64,000 nt of DNA from Ascaphus truei (GCA_036426205.1 CM071574.1:9472864-9536863), one strand, 5' to 3'. Positions 37,291 through 49,800 are shown, numbered from the stretch's first letter. The notes: a model not told the origin generated them from the letters alone. Numbers and translations: made by a program.

Positions 37291-38020
37291 ATTACACAGC
37301 ATAATGCAGATTCCCATAATCAAACGGGTAATTGAATTCCTGCGTCTGTGCTGCTACACATATGGTCAATTAAATTAATGTAACAAGCAATTACTGGCTT
37401 ATTGTTTAATTCAGTTTAGTTACAGTATTCTTGCGGTTTGACTTGAAAGTTATAAAATGTACAGTGTGCAAAATATTACAGTGACGTCTCTAGAGGGGAA
37501 GAGGGGACATCCAACGCCATGCTTCATGAATAAAATGTTGCTTTCATGTCATTTACGTAGTGTAAGGAGAACCTTACCGTTTTCTAATTCTATGGGAAAT
37601 GTATAAGCATCTGGGCTGCATCATCCAATCAGATTGCTACATTGGGGAACACGCAGTATACAGGCCCACTTCATTGTGTGAGGCAGGAGGCATGCAGCAT
37701 CTTAATTCATTTAAAATATTACCGTAGCAAATGTTGGAAGCACATACCGTACCATGCTGTGAGGGATGTCTCTTACGGTTATAAGAGGCACAGTTTGTGA
37801 AGCAGACTGATCTTCTTCAATTTCAAGTTCTTTCGTTCACACAGCATGAGAAATGACATGCCTCAAAGCGTGTAGCGGTCCCTAGTTTGTGTAAGTTACA
37901 TTCATTCTCTTAAGTACTATCCAAGCTGCACAGATACTTGGGCTAAGATGCGATATAGGACGCGACATTCTATGGCTTTTGTGGTCTAAAAAAGGACAGA
38001 CCCCCAAAGAATGTACTCAT
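37291..38020. other. No gene recognised
   Basis: Single-copy-looking sequence; no coding block recognised. Confidence 0.4.
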
Positions 38021-38464
38021 TGTATGTATGTATGTATGTATATTTTTACTTGTATAGCATCATCCATGTATAGGGTGACCAGATTTTGAAAATGAAAAAC
38101 CGGGACACTTTTTTTTTTACACAACAGTTTATTTATTGTAGTACACTTATACTTTACTACCATTAGTCCCTGTTACGTGCGTGTGTGCACGTGCGTCGGA
38201 TGACCTCACTAATCGAAAAAAAAAAAAAAAGATGTGAATGATTCTGAACCCATTAACCAGTGTCAGGATGCCCCCTCTTCACAATTTCTAAAGCAGCAAT
38301 CCCGCCTGGGATCTTACCTGATCCGCAGTCCCTCAAGGTACTATACTGGAGGGGAGGTGTTCCCTACCTGTCTTCCGATGTCTCCCGCGTGAAACTTGAG
38401 TCAGATCTGGAATAAAGAAGGGTAGGTTACTTCAATGTAGGTATACGGCAGTTAAGATAAGACA

Positions 38465-40795
38465 AAGAGGGTGAGGGAGACAGGGAGGGAGACGGAGAGA
38501 GAGGGAGACAGGGGGAGAGAGAGAGAGGGAGACAGGGGGAGAGAGAGAGGGAGACAGGGGGAGAGAGAGAGGGAGACAGGGGGAGAGAGAGAGGGAGACA
38601 GGGGGGGAGAGAGAGGGAGACAGGGGGAGGGAGAGAGAGAGGGAGACAGGGGGAGAGAGAGAGGGAGACAGGGGGAGAGAGAGAGAGAGAGACAGGGAGG
38701 GAGAGAGAGAGACCGGGAGGGAGAGAGAGAGAGACAGGGAGGGAGAGAGAGACAGGGAGGGAGAGAGAGACAGGGAGGGAGAGAGAGACAGGGAGAGAGA
38801 GAGACAGGGAGGGAGGGAGAGAGAGACAGGGGGAGACAAGGGGAGAGAAGGAGACAGGGAGAGAGAGAGAGAGACAGGGAGGGAGAGAGAGAGGGAGACA
38901 GGGGAAGAGAGGGAAGAAAGGGGGGACCGATGAGTAGAGGGAGACAGGGGGGAGAGAGAGAGGGAGGAAAGGGGGGAGAGAGAGGGATGTAAAGGGGCCG
39001 AGAGAGAGGAGAGAGCCCAGGGCGGATGAGAGACGGAGAACCCAGGGGGAGAGAGAGAGAGGACAGGGGGAGAGAGGAGAGAGACAGGGGAGAGGAGAGA
39101 CAGGGGATGGAGAGAGACGAGAGACAGGGGGAGAGAGAGAGAGACGGGGGGAGCAGGGGGAGAGAGGGAGACAGGGGGAAGAGAGAGGATGACAGGGGAG
39201 AGGCGAGGAGGACAAGGGGGAGAGAGGAGAGAGGGGGAGGAAGAGGGGAGACGGGGAGAGAGGGGAGACAGGGGAGAGAGAGAGGCAGGAAAGGGGGGGA
39301 GAGAGGGGCAGACAGGGGGGAGAGGGGGAGAAGGGAGACAGGGGAGAGAGAGAGGAGGGCGGGGGGGAGAGAGAGATGGGAGGATAACAGGAGGGTGCGC
39401 GAGGAGAGAGGGCGACAGAGGGGAGGAGAGGGGAGGCCCGGGGGCAGAGAGAGCGGAGCAGGAGGGGCGATGATTTTGAGAGAGGACGGGGGGGGGGACG
39501 AGACAGGGAGGGAGGACCAGGAGGGAGACGAGGACGTTGAGATGATGTGAGCTGGTGAGGGTAAGGAGTACAGGAGGGCGGGTAGAGACAGGGATGGAGA
39601 GAGCGGAGAGGGGCTGTAGCACAGGGGAGGGAGAGCTCAGGGAGGGGAGTGACGAGGGCGGGATGGGGATTTTGTCCGGATTCGAGCACAGGCGGAGGGA
39701 GGCGGGAGTCAGAGACAGGGAGGGAGGGATGGGAGTGGTGACGATGGACAGGCGTAGGGCGGGGACGACGAGAGACTCAGAGACACGGGCTAGGGATTCA
39801 TTTGAGGTCGCGGAAAGAGACAAGTGCGACGGGTTTTGATGAGGGAACGAGGCTCCGGAGAGGCTTGGGTAAGAGGAGAGACGAGGCATTTTGTGCTATT
39901 AGGGAGGGAGAAAGGAAGGGCGTGAGAGACAGGGGAAGGGAGAGAAAGGATATGGGACAGGGGACGGAGGGACAGACAGTGGAGGGAGAGCAGGGAGGGA
40001 GGAGTAGAAGGGATGGGATGGGAGGTAGAGCAGGGAGGGAGGGTAAGAGACAGGGTGGGAGAGACAGGGAGGGAGGGTGGGAAGAGAAGGGAGGGAGGGA
40101 GAGACAGGGAGGGAGGGAAGAGATCTTTGGCGAGGGAGAGAGCAGGAGGGTAGACGGAGGGGAGGAGGAGAGGGGAGACAGAGGTGGAGGGTAGAGGGAT
40201 GAGACAGGACGGAGGGAGAGAGAGCAGGGAGGAGAGAGACAGGGGGGAGAGACAGAGAGGTGAGGAGAACGCAGGCAGAGAGACAGGGGAGGGAGTGGGA
40301 CAAGGTGAGGGAGGAGAGACGGGGAGGGAGGGAGGACCAGGGAGGAGGGAGAGGGAGGGAAGACAGGGAGGGGGCCAAGGGGAGAGGAAGGAGACAGCGG
40401 AGGATGAGGGAGAGAGACAGGGAGGGAGGATGGAGGGAGGGGGTGGAGAACAGGGGAGCGAGGAAGCCAGGGAGGGATGAGGAGACAGGGGGGAGGGAGA
40501 AGCGGGGGGACAGGGGGGAAGAGGGAGAGGCGACAGGGGAGAGGAGGAGACAGCGAGGAGAGCGAGAGAGAACAGGGGCGGAGAGGAGAGACAGGGGAGA
40601 GAGAGAGAGACCGGGGAGGGAGGGAGAGAGGGAGAGACAGGGAGGGTGGAGAGGAGAGACAGGGAGGAGGGGAGAGGAGAGACGGGGGAGGGATAGAGGG
40701 AGAGACAGGGAGGAGCAGGAAAGGGAGGGGAGAGTACAAGGAGAGACAGGGAGGGGAGAGAAAGGGAAGGGGAGAGACAGGAGGGAAGGGAGACA
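38465..40795. repeat. Purine-only (GGGAGACAGGG/GAGAGA) minisatellite array
   Basis: About 2.3 kb in which the + strand is almost only G and A with rare C/T. The repeat unit is about 22-24 bp (GAGACAGGGGGAGAGAGAGA), degenerating to the right. Long apparent reading frames on both strands are an effect of the composition. Confidence 0.95.
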
Positions 40796-43700
40796 CCCAC
40801 CACTGATACACACAACACATACACAACACACACACACTGACACACCACTCCAACCCCAGCTGAGACACACACACCAACCCCCACCCAACTATAACCCCAA
40901 CACCAACCAACTCATACTCACACCCCCCACGACACCATTGATACACACCCACCCACTGATACACACCCATCCAACCCACTGATACACACACACCCCCACC
41001 CACTGATACCCACACCCACTGATACCTACACCCAGTGATACCCACACCCACCGAGACTACACACGAGAACCACGGAGACACTACAAACACCTCAGAGAAG
41101 ACCAGATTCTGACCACATCACCCCAAGGGACACAGGAACGCAGCACAACACACACACGACATAAGTCATTATACGGATCGAGACTAGCTACATACGAGGC
41201 ATCAGACATCGAGACGCGCCCAGCAGGCGTGGATCTAAACAACATCACACACACCACGACGAGCACACCAACACACCGGAGACACTCCACACCACACCCA
41301 GCGGAGACACACTACAGCACAGGCTACGGAACCGACGGAGGGACAGCACCGCCACAAGCACGGATCACACAGCCCAACGACGACACTGAGTCACGACACA
41401 GACGACGACACACAACAGTGACATCCACACACAGACGAGCACGGGACACCGAACACTACGACACACACGTTACTACACACGAACAGTACGCCAGCACTTA
41501 GCACACACAGCACGAGAACAACCATCAATTTAAAAAAAAAAAACAGGCTAAAAGCCAGGTGGGATGATTAAAAATATTGTTATACGAAGTTACCTATTAA
41601 ACAAAAGATCCCAAAAAATTTAAAAAACTACCCATTTTAGTTTTACCAGCCTCCCGATAATTCAAAATACATTGATGCCTTCTACCAACAGATCAAATTG
41701 AAAAAAAAACAATAAAAAGAAAAATGACACAAAAAAAATCAAACAAAAGTATAAAATATATACTAAACGAATTGGGTAGCAGACCAGTCTCAAAATAACA
41801 ACAAAATAACCTCTTGGCAGAGGGTAGGGGATGATGAACAACACATAACACGCAAGGAGAGACCCACGAGAAACAAACACAACCACATCACACGCAACAG
41901 GACGGCGACCACAAAAGCCACAGCGGCAGTTAAGGTTGAGGGACTAAGCCAAACCAAGAGGATGGACTACTCAGCGTTAACAACAACGCGGAGGAAAAAT
42001 ACATCACACAACAAGATCGACACCACTACTACACGACCACGGCGACCGACACCCATCGGAGACACAAACACTTCACGAGCCACGGGCGGACACACGACAA
42101 ACACACACAGCCGCCAGTGCACATCACACACCACGCAGGGCAGCACGACTTACAGCACACAAGGACCACAAACACACGACCACACGCAGCTACACACAGC
42201 ACATCACACCAACACAGCCTTACACAAAGCTGTAGAGGACACAGAAACAATCAATATCACCCACAACGGGTAGACACGAACAATAAACACAAACACATCT
42301 AGAGCAGGGAAACCCATGCACACAAACCCAAGGGAGGACACCGAACGGAGAGCACACAGCACCCACACGGAGGACGCACAGCTGGCACATCAGCAGCACA
42401 GCACACGGGAGGACAACACCACATCACATGGGGAGAACACAAAATACCCACGGAGGACTATCCTTCTACACACATGTGATGGGGAAAGAAAGACAGGAGA
42501 GCATCACCTTCGACGCACACATCAACCCACGGTGGGGAGGACTTCATGCACATTTCCACGCAACCACCCACGGTAGAGCATGAAGACTGAGGATGACAGT
42601 CAACACTACATTACACACAAAGAACACGCGGGCCAACGTGCCAGCGACGACCACACACATCACACGACATCAACCAGCCCACCAGCATCAACAGCACAAT
42701 AACGACTTCTAAGCACACACACAGGGCGCGACACAGCACATGGACATAGACCCATTATTTGATCAACACACACAGCTACAACCTGATACACACCCACTGC
42801 ATACAAACACACCAACACATCACAAACACCAATGATACACACATAACACACCACCTGATACACACACACAACTCCGATCACAACCCACTTCCCTGTGATA
42901 CAACCACTCCCTGACACACACACACCCACTCCATGATACACCCACCCTATCTGATTACACACAAACCACTGATACACACACCCACTGATACAACCACCCA
43001 CTGACTTAAACACGATACCCATCCACCGGAGACACCAAATGAATCACATCACATCCCCCACACCTGATACACACACACACACACCCACTGATACACACAC
43101 ACACCCACTGATACACACACCCACACACTGATACACACACACACACCCTGATACACACACACACACACCCCCTGATACACCTACCCTTACGCGGGAGAAA
43201 CCCTATAAACAGACACACGGAAGACATCAGATCCCCCCAGTCACACACAAACACAAACACTGACATCACATCCACACACACACAAACAGTCACACAGGCA
43301 CACAAACATCACCACACAACACCCACACACACCCACCACATCACACACACCACTGATACACACACACAACACGATACACACACAAAACACTGATACACAC
43401 ACACACACGGATACACCACACACACGGATACACACACCACACAAATGAGAAATCACACAACACACACACACAGCCACACACCCCATTCTCTACACACCAC
43501 ACACACACACACACACACCAAACACACACACACACACGATACAACACACACACACACACCACACAACACACCACACGTGCGACACACACACCCACGGGAG
43601 ACAGCACACCAACACACGGATACACACACAACCCCTGATTGACACACACAACCCCCTGTAGACACAACAACACACCCCCGGACACAACACAGCACACACA

Positions 43701-43845
43701 CACACACCATTTCACACACACACATCACCCACACCCCCACACCACACCACAAACGACACACTACATCACACACAACACCCACACCTGATAACCCACAAAC
43801 TCCACACACACCCACACACACCCACATACCACCCCGCCACCCTGC
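40796..43845. repeat. CA-rich arrays with CACTGATACACACAC units
   Basis: Units of about 18-22 bp (CACCCACTGATACACACAC) are clearest at 40800-41060 and 42770-43160. Degraded ACACAC-rich sequence lies between and after, with an A-rich non-repeated island at 41525-41780. Irregular unit lengths suggest either divergence or assembly noise. Confidence 0.92.
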
Positions 43846-43909
43846 ACGACGCACAACGCGCAGCCACCACTGCCCGTACCGGAGCCTCTCTCTCACACAC
43901 AAGTGGACT

Positions 43910-44125
43910 GGGGGGAAGTGAGCGCCGGGGGGCAAGGCGGCGCGCGCGCCAGGGGGCAAGGCAGGCGCGCGCGGCCGGGGGGCAAGGGGCAGGCGCGCGC
44001 GCGGGGGCAAAGGCAGGCGCGCGCGCAGGGGGCAAAAGGCAAGGACGGCACGCGAAGGGGGACAAAGGCAGGCGCACGCGCCGGGCGGGCAAAAGGCACG
44101 TGCCCGCGCGCGCCGGGGGAAAAGG
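43910..44125. repeat. GC-rich minisatellite (GGGGGCAAAGGCAGGCGCGCGC)
   Basis: About eight units of roughly 25-29 bp with long CGCG runs. The highest GC content and CpG density in the window. Confidence 0.93.
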
Positions 44126-44850
44126 ACAGGAGCATCCACGCGACTTACCACCTCCCTACTTCGCGCACCCCCCACCAATCCTTGGCTGGGACCAGGGACA
44201 GAGGGGGGACACTCACCGCACACAGGAAAGCGGGAGCGGGAAGGCAGTAAGTCACGGTGTGCGATTCACAAAGCGGAAAGCCCTGCCCACGGCTTCCTCT
44301 GACATGACTGAGACCAATACCACTGCGGGCCCGGCCGGCATCTAAGTCCCGACCCCGCCATTCTCCTGCATTCAGTCCCCACGGGCAGAATTACAACATA
44401 GAAAAACTCACCGGCGACCGCATTCGCCTCACCGCCGCGGCACCCGAAATACCGGACCCAGGGACAAAAACGGGACAAAACACTGGGACAGACATAAACA
44501 GGGAAGGCCACAAAAAACCGGGACTTGTACCGGTAAAAACGGTGGTTATAATGGTCACCCTATCATGGACATAGCGCTTTTACAGCAAGTAGTCCGTGAC
44601 ATAATGGGAAATAAGCGCTTCAAACAGATAAGTAGTTTATTAGGAAAAAGAAGTTCGCCCCGAAGAGACTTACAATCTAAGTGTCAGGAGGGAGAATTAA
44701 GGGACCGTTAGGAGGTGTTATGCGTTACGTGTGTCTGCAAGGAGTCATGGTAAATTGCATTTGAGATGTATAGTATCCATATGGTTCATAAGACGTGGTT
44801 TTAAGATGGGCTTAAAAGTGGAACGAGAGGGTAGTAGCAGGGCCGGCTTT

Positions 44851-46085
44851 GATGGTAGGTCCATTGGTGCCACGCACGAGCCCGCGCTTTACTAGGCCCC
44901 GCACTCTCTCCCACAACAATTTTAAACTGTTGGCTCGGGGTAAGGCGCAGGGGCATCTTTAATGCCTCTTACCTTATCAGTGGAATTTCTCATGGGGATT
45001 TATTATGGCATCGCAACATCACATGACGTCATTCCTGTAAGACAATGGTGACCATCACTGGCCTTGCATTTTGTCATGCCAACTGGCCAACTGCATTGTA
45101 CGAAAATGTGTACATCAAGGACGCTGCGTCGGTGTGGAAGAGGAGATGCCCGCGCTGGGCGGAAGGTAAGAGGGACCCGCACAAACCACCAAAGCATGAG
45201 CCCGTCAAAAATTCCCAGCCGCGTGGTGCTAGGGTGAATTGGGGGGAGGGAAGTACCTTTCAATATGGGGGTTAGTAAGGGAGAAATGTTTTGTTAAGGC
45301 TCCAGCCCCCAGGTCGGGCGTGCCGGAACGGCCTGGCGGCGAACTGCAACAGTTTCAGCTGAACCGTGGTCTGTGGAGAAGAATAGGAGATGCGGACGCG
45401 GGGTGGGTGGGGGTGTGGCGGAGGGTGCGGGCCATGAGATGTATGTGGTGATTCGCCCTCATTCGGCTAACCACCGCGTGACGTGGACCACCCAGTGAGT
45501 CGCGCGCCAAAAATTCTCATCTTTTGGCAAAGGGGGTGCGCATCGCTCTTTGTGGCGTTTGGCACACACGACAGGCGGGGGCCTTCCCCATACGGGGCTG
45601 TACTTTGTCTACGCCACGCATTGCCGTGCCCACTGCCGCAGCGCGGCCACGGGGACTGCCGCAGTAGCGGGGAGAGGGCTTAGTACAAAAGTGGTAAAAC
45701 AGAAGACATATAGGGAACAGAAAAAACCTTTTCTTTGAAGTCCAATCAGTATGTTTCTTGGGACTTTACAGTAAATCCTGACACAGCCACTAAGAAGTGC
45801 TGTCTTGGAAATCATAAGTAGTTGGAAGCCATCATTAGAGCAATAAATACTGGACATCTTTTTGTAGCTAGCAACTTTAGGGGCGTTCTCTATTTCCTCT
45901 GGAGAATAGAAAGTGGGGTGGAATATTAGAGTACTTTACAACTGGGAGAGGGAAACATGTTAAAAGTTGTGACAGTGAGTGGATATACTTGGTCAATGGA
46001 TATTTTAATATGTGTTTTCTCTTACATTTGCCTGCAAATGACAGAGTCGGCACCATTGCGTGGAACATGAATCTTTTTTCTAAAT
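44851..46085. other. GC-rich then AT-rich sequence, no gene recognised
   Basis: 45120-45700 is CpG-rich and shares motifs such as TTCGCCCTCATT with the Harbinger-type MITE at 48658-49007, so it may include a decayed relative. No exon recognised. Confidence 0.4.
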
Positions 46086-46088
46086 CAG

Positions 46089-46205
46089 AGGGTGGTGCTA
46101 ACTCCAGTCCTCAAGCCCCCCTCTCCATAACCCCCCCCCCCCCCATTAAAGGGTCAATTTTCCAAAATACTCTCTGCTTCCAGCCACAGGTGGTTCAGCC
46201 GAAAG
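46089..46205. mobile_element. hAT-type MITE 5' fragment
   Basis: GTGCTAACTCCAGTCCTCAA then a C run and CAGCCACAGGTGGTTCAGCC match the left half of the palindromic MITE family. Confidence 0.55.
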
Positions 46206-46674
46206 AGAACAGGTTACACTAATGTCAGTAGGATTAAGCAATCACAGTCTAAATTGATGGTTTAAAATATTTCAATATTTCTTAACCTATAACAATAAAT
46301 GCTAAATGAAATTATTGGGGTCTCTTGCTCCGTAAACTTCAGTGGAGATTTCCATCTGAAACTGCCCCACACGACCACTTCAATGTCCAATTTTCACTCA
46401 GCCGTTAGTGGTATAAGAAGTAATGGGAAAAGTTACATGAATACATATATATAAGGTAGATGTGGCAAACTATAAAGACAGTCGCATTGTGTTAATAGAG
46501 GCACCATGATAAATAGGAGGGATTCTATTCTAAAATGTCATGCAGCTGCTCTAAAGCTGCAAATTATTAGGTGAGATTCACACGATCTGTACAAGTGAAA
46601 AGGGCATTAAGGGGGAGTACATTTTCCAAGATGCTTGCATTTTACAACCAGGGAAAGAAGTAAGTAGAAAGCAG

Positions 46675-46790
46675 AGGGTGGCATCAGTGAGCAAAGACAC
46701 TGACTGGCACTGAGAGTTGAAACAGGGGAGCCTGGTTTCAATTTCAAAAGGTGATTTTCTTTATATCTGGGGTGAAAACAGCCTGGATGA
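46675..46790 (+). mobile_element. SINE 5' fragment
   Basis: GTGGCATCAGTGAGCAAAGA and GAGCCTGGTTTCAATTTC correspond to the A- and B-box region of the SINE at 27826. Confidence 0.5.
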
Positions 46791-47255
46791 AGCTTCCTCC
46801 CTTCACTACCTTGTCAATGGAAGGACATCCATCATATAGTATTTATCTGCGCACAATCAGAGTATAGTATACGTTTGATATAAACATGTCTAAATGCTTA
46901 AAAATAAGTGTATTAACGAGCAAGTATTTAGTGGTAAGCAAACACTCCCTGTGACGCAGGTGAACCCACTTTGAATCTCGTATCAGCGCATCAAAATTAG
47001 ATGTAACTCTTTGGGGCAGATACACTAGTGTATGAAAAGTTATACATACAGCGCTTGCATTATTGGCAAGCACATATCAGAAAAATATTTTGAAAACTAA
47101 TTAAGAAAGAAATAATCACATAAAATACATTTCCTGTGTCCTATTTCTGATATTTCTAAACATGTTTATTCACAAGTCACATAATATATGCAAAATAATT
47201 GTCATATGGTTGTTTGCAATATTATTTGTCATGTAAGCATAATATCATTGGAGCT
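46791..47255. other. No gene recognised
   Basis: AT-rich; no recognisable exon or repeat. Confidence 0.4.
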
Positions 47256-47399
47256 GCATATATACAATATTGTGCTGTGTGAGTGAATGCAGTTGGGGTC
47301 AAGTTGCAGTTTGGATAAGTGTGGAGTTAGAACCAGAAGGACAATGGTGTGCCGTTGTGTTTTAATACGGCACTGGTGTGGGAGTGGAGTGTGTGCCGT

Positions 47400-48066
47400 G
47401 AGGTGAGCTGAAGTGTGCCGTGTGTATTACAGCAGTGGTGGGGTGAGCTGAGTGCCAATGTGTATTACTAGCAGTGGTGTGTGAGCTGAGTGTGCAGGTG
47501 TATACTAGCAGTGGTGGGTGAGTGAGTGTGCAGGTGTAATACTAGCAGTGGTGGGTTGAGTGAGTGTGCAGTTGTGTATTACTAGGCATGGTGGTGTGAG
47601 TGAGTGTTGCAGGTGCTATTACTAGCAGTGGGTGGGTTGAGCTGCAGTGGCAGGGTGTGTGTATTACTAGCAGTGGCGTGTGTGAGCTGAGTGTGCAAGG
47701 TTGTTGTATTACTAGCAGTGGTGGGTGTGAGCTGAGTGTGAGGTGTGTATTACATAGCAGTGGCGGGTGAGCTGAGTGTGCAGTGGTATTACAGCAGTGC
47801 GTGGCGTGAGCTGAGATGGTGCAAAGTGGGTATACTAGCAGTGGTGTGGGGCTGAGCCTGAGAGTGGCAGTGTGGATTACTAGCAGTGGGGTGTGACGGA
47901 TGGCAGTGCAGTTGTGTATATAGCAGTGGTGGGTGAGCTGAGTGTGCAGTGTGTATTAGTAGCAGTGGTGGGTGAGCGAGGTGCAGAGTGTGTTATTACT
48001 AGCAGTGGGGGTGAGACTGAGTGCCTGAAGTGTGTATTACTAGCAGTGGTGGGTGAGCTGAGTGTG
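47400..48066 (+). repeat. ~39-bp minisatellite in CR1 5' region
   Basis: About 17 irregular units of TGTGTATTACTAGCAGTGG plus TGGGTGAGCTGAGTGTGCA. Flanked on both sides by related sequence (GCTGCATATAT...GCTGTGTGAGTGAA to GTGTGGAG(T/A)TAGAACC, at 47262-47333 and 48222-48298), which suggests duplication of the element's 5' end. Confidence 0.88.
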
Positions 48067-48383
48067 CAGTGGGCTCATTTATTTTTATTGTGTGGGAATT
48101 GGGAGTCTGTTTCAAACTTTTCTTTCTCCCCTGCCTGGTTTGAACGATTGCAGTGGAGGTGGCTTAGATCATTGCTTACCTACAGTAACACACATGATTG
48201 GTGCGCGTCTCTCTTTAAACAGAGGCCTGCATATATTGAGCTGTGTGAGTGAAATTGCAGTGTGTTTCTAGTTTGACTTAAGTGTGGAGATAGAACCCTG
48301 TTTCAACCCCATCTGGAAGGTGTGAAAGATGGTATATTGAAGCACGGAAAATTATTAGCACTTAATAATCCATAGTTGCAACA

Positions 48384-48557
48384 ATGAGCAGGATTGAGAA
48401 TGCCACTCAATGCACATCTTGCCACATGTATGTGCACTTGGATCAGCTGTTCAGGGACCATACCGGTGTTGAGAAGTGTGAGCGGGAAGTCTCTTTGGAG
48501 TCTCAGATTGCTGATCTCAAGAGGCAACTTGCAACATTGAGGGACTTTGATATCTAG
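48384..48557 (+). pseudogene. CR1 ORF1 N-terminus (zinc-binding, coiled-coil)
   Basis: 57 codons from ATG 48384 to TAG 48555: CTSCHMYVHLD, then KCEREVSLESQIADLKRQL. The C-x2-C-H and K-C cysteines plus a heptad-like tail match CR1 ORF1 proteins, which bind the element's RNA. The stop is premature; ORF1 sequence continues after the MITE insertion. Confidence 0.6.
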
Positions 48558-48657
48558 AAAGGAATTTATTGCGCACTGAGCAGGCACTGGCTGGGACTAG
48601 CGGTGCAGAGGGTGGAGCTGTGAGGACCAGGAAGAGGTAGGTATCTGGTAACAGTTA

Positions 48658-49007
48658 GGCTGCGGCCAGGCTGGAAGTGAGCGCGCTGGCGCTCGAGCGC
48701 CTTGACGTCATGCGCTCTGCTTGGCCGTGCGATTCCTGGCCAGCTAGTTGCGGGTGTTTAGGGGCGTGTCGGGGGCACGTCCATGACGTCACAGAGCTGG
48801 TTCGCCCTCATTGGGTGAACCGCTTACGTGACGCATCAGCGAGTATCAAAATCAAATTTGACTGTCTCGGCAAGCAGCAAGCTCGCGGGCACATGCGCCC
48901 GCACGCGTGCACGCACCCACACCCTGCACAAGCGCATTCAGAGTTCACACCCTGATCGCACTAAGCACGAGCGCACGCGCTCGCTTCTCTTGGGCCTGGC
49001 CGCAGCC
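48658..49007. mobile_element. Harbinger-type MITE in CR1 ORF1, TTA duplication
   Basis: Inverted ends GGCTGCGGCCAGGC and GCCTGGCCGCAGCC, flanked by TTA (48655-48657, 49008-49010). GC-rich, CpG-rich interior with GAGCGC/GCGCTC motifs, related in style to 31856-32128. Confidence 0.8.
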
Positions 49008-49339
49008 TTAGTAGTGGAAGCAGAGGGAAGAGGCAAGCCAGTTCTGAGCTGACCCATCCCAATAGATTTGCCAGATTGAAGGAAGATATTGGATGTCAGG
49101 GCAGGAATGGTAAGGCTGGGCGAGACGATTTCCTTCAGCAGCCAGGGAAATAGTTCCTCCGGAACAGAGGGGACTCAGAATACTCACAGACCAACCAGGA
49201 ATATGGTCTGTGGAAAACATTTTTTCTGCCTCCTTCTGCCATTCTTGAAAGTCAGGGGGACCAGACAGGAAGTGTCTATAGAGTGCTATAAGTTGGGTTT
49301 CTGTTCTTCGTTATGTGTACTCATAGACCAAGACAGATA

Positions 49340-49800
49340 GCAGTGGTAGGGGACTCCATAATTAGGAGGGTAAATAGGGCAATCTGTTACCATGTCCACG
49401 TGAACCGAACAGTTTGTTGTCTTCCAGGTGCTCGGGTACGGCACATTGCAGATCGGGTATAGAGATTGTTGGTAGGGGCTGGGACTGACCCGGCGGTCTT
49501 GGTACATGTTGGCACCAGTGACAAAGTTAGAAAAAGATCTAGGGTCCTAAAAAAATATTTCAGGTATCTAGTCCACAAGCTTAAGGCAAAGACCTCCAAG
49601 GTAGAATTTTCTGAAATACTACCAATCCCATGCGCTACTCCAGGGAGACAATTGAAGCTTAGGGAGGTAAATAGGAGGGTTGTTTTCTTTTTAGAATACT
49701 GGAAGTTTCTCAGAGGTGCTATCTTTATGGTAGGGATGGATTGCACCTCAACGAAGAGCGATCTTCTGTGCTAGGGGGACGGATGTTAAAATGGTTGGAT
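49340..49800 (+). pseudogene. CR1 ORF1 SGNH/esterase-like domain
   Basis: GDSIIRRVNRA (block I) near 49350 and PAVLVHVGTSD (block III; usual G-T-N-D altered to G-T-S-D) near 49491, then KLKAKTSKVEFSEILPIP. CR1 and L2 ORF1 proteins often carry this lipolytic-type domain. A stop (TAG 49458-49460) separates the blocks and a frameshift follows, so it is not functional. Confidence 0.65.

Larger units (their letters stand above)
38070..44563. mobile_element. 6.5-kb DNA-transposon-like block with 12-bp inverted ends
   Basis: Perfect terminal inverted repeats ATAGGGTGACCA (38070-38081) and TGGTCACCCTAT (44552-44563). Subterminal CCGGGAC/GTCCCGG-type motifs occur at both ends (CCGGGAC 38101, GGGACAAAAACGGGAC 44460). 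Flanks CCATGTA and TCATGGA resemble an imperfect target duplication. No transposase reading frame was recognised. The interior is dominated by three tandem arrays, so it is non-autonomous. Confidence 0.6.
38020..44850 (-). mobile_element. L2-type LINE tail split by a 6.5-kb insertion
   Basis: 38020-38069 (TTTTTACTTGTATAGC) and 44564-44850 (ATAGCGCTTTTACAGC, GACTTACAATCTAAGTGTC, GTGTCTGCAAGGAGTC) join into one L2 3' region like that at 53610-54000 once the insertion is removed. Confidence 0.65.

Noticed and set aside
38427..40884. Very long open frames (up to 485 codons) of Ser/Leu/Pro or Arg/Glu/Gly on both strands
   Set aside because: They read through the GA/CT array in several frames at once. 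The lack of stops follows from the two-letter composition; no domain or splice context.
42770..43160. Regular repeat spacing suggestive of a CRISPR array
   Set aside because: Units are short CA-rich minisatellite repeats without unique spacers, in a vertebrate genome.
40260..44345. Open frames rich in His/Thr or Cys/Val across the CA-rich and GC-rich arrays
   Set aside because: Low-complexity translation of CA/TG and GCGC repeats; overlapping frames on both strands; no conserved motif.
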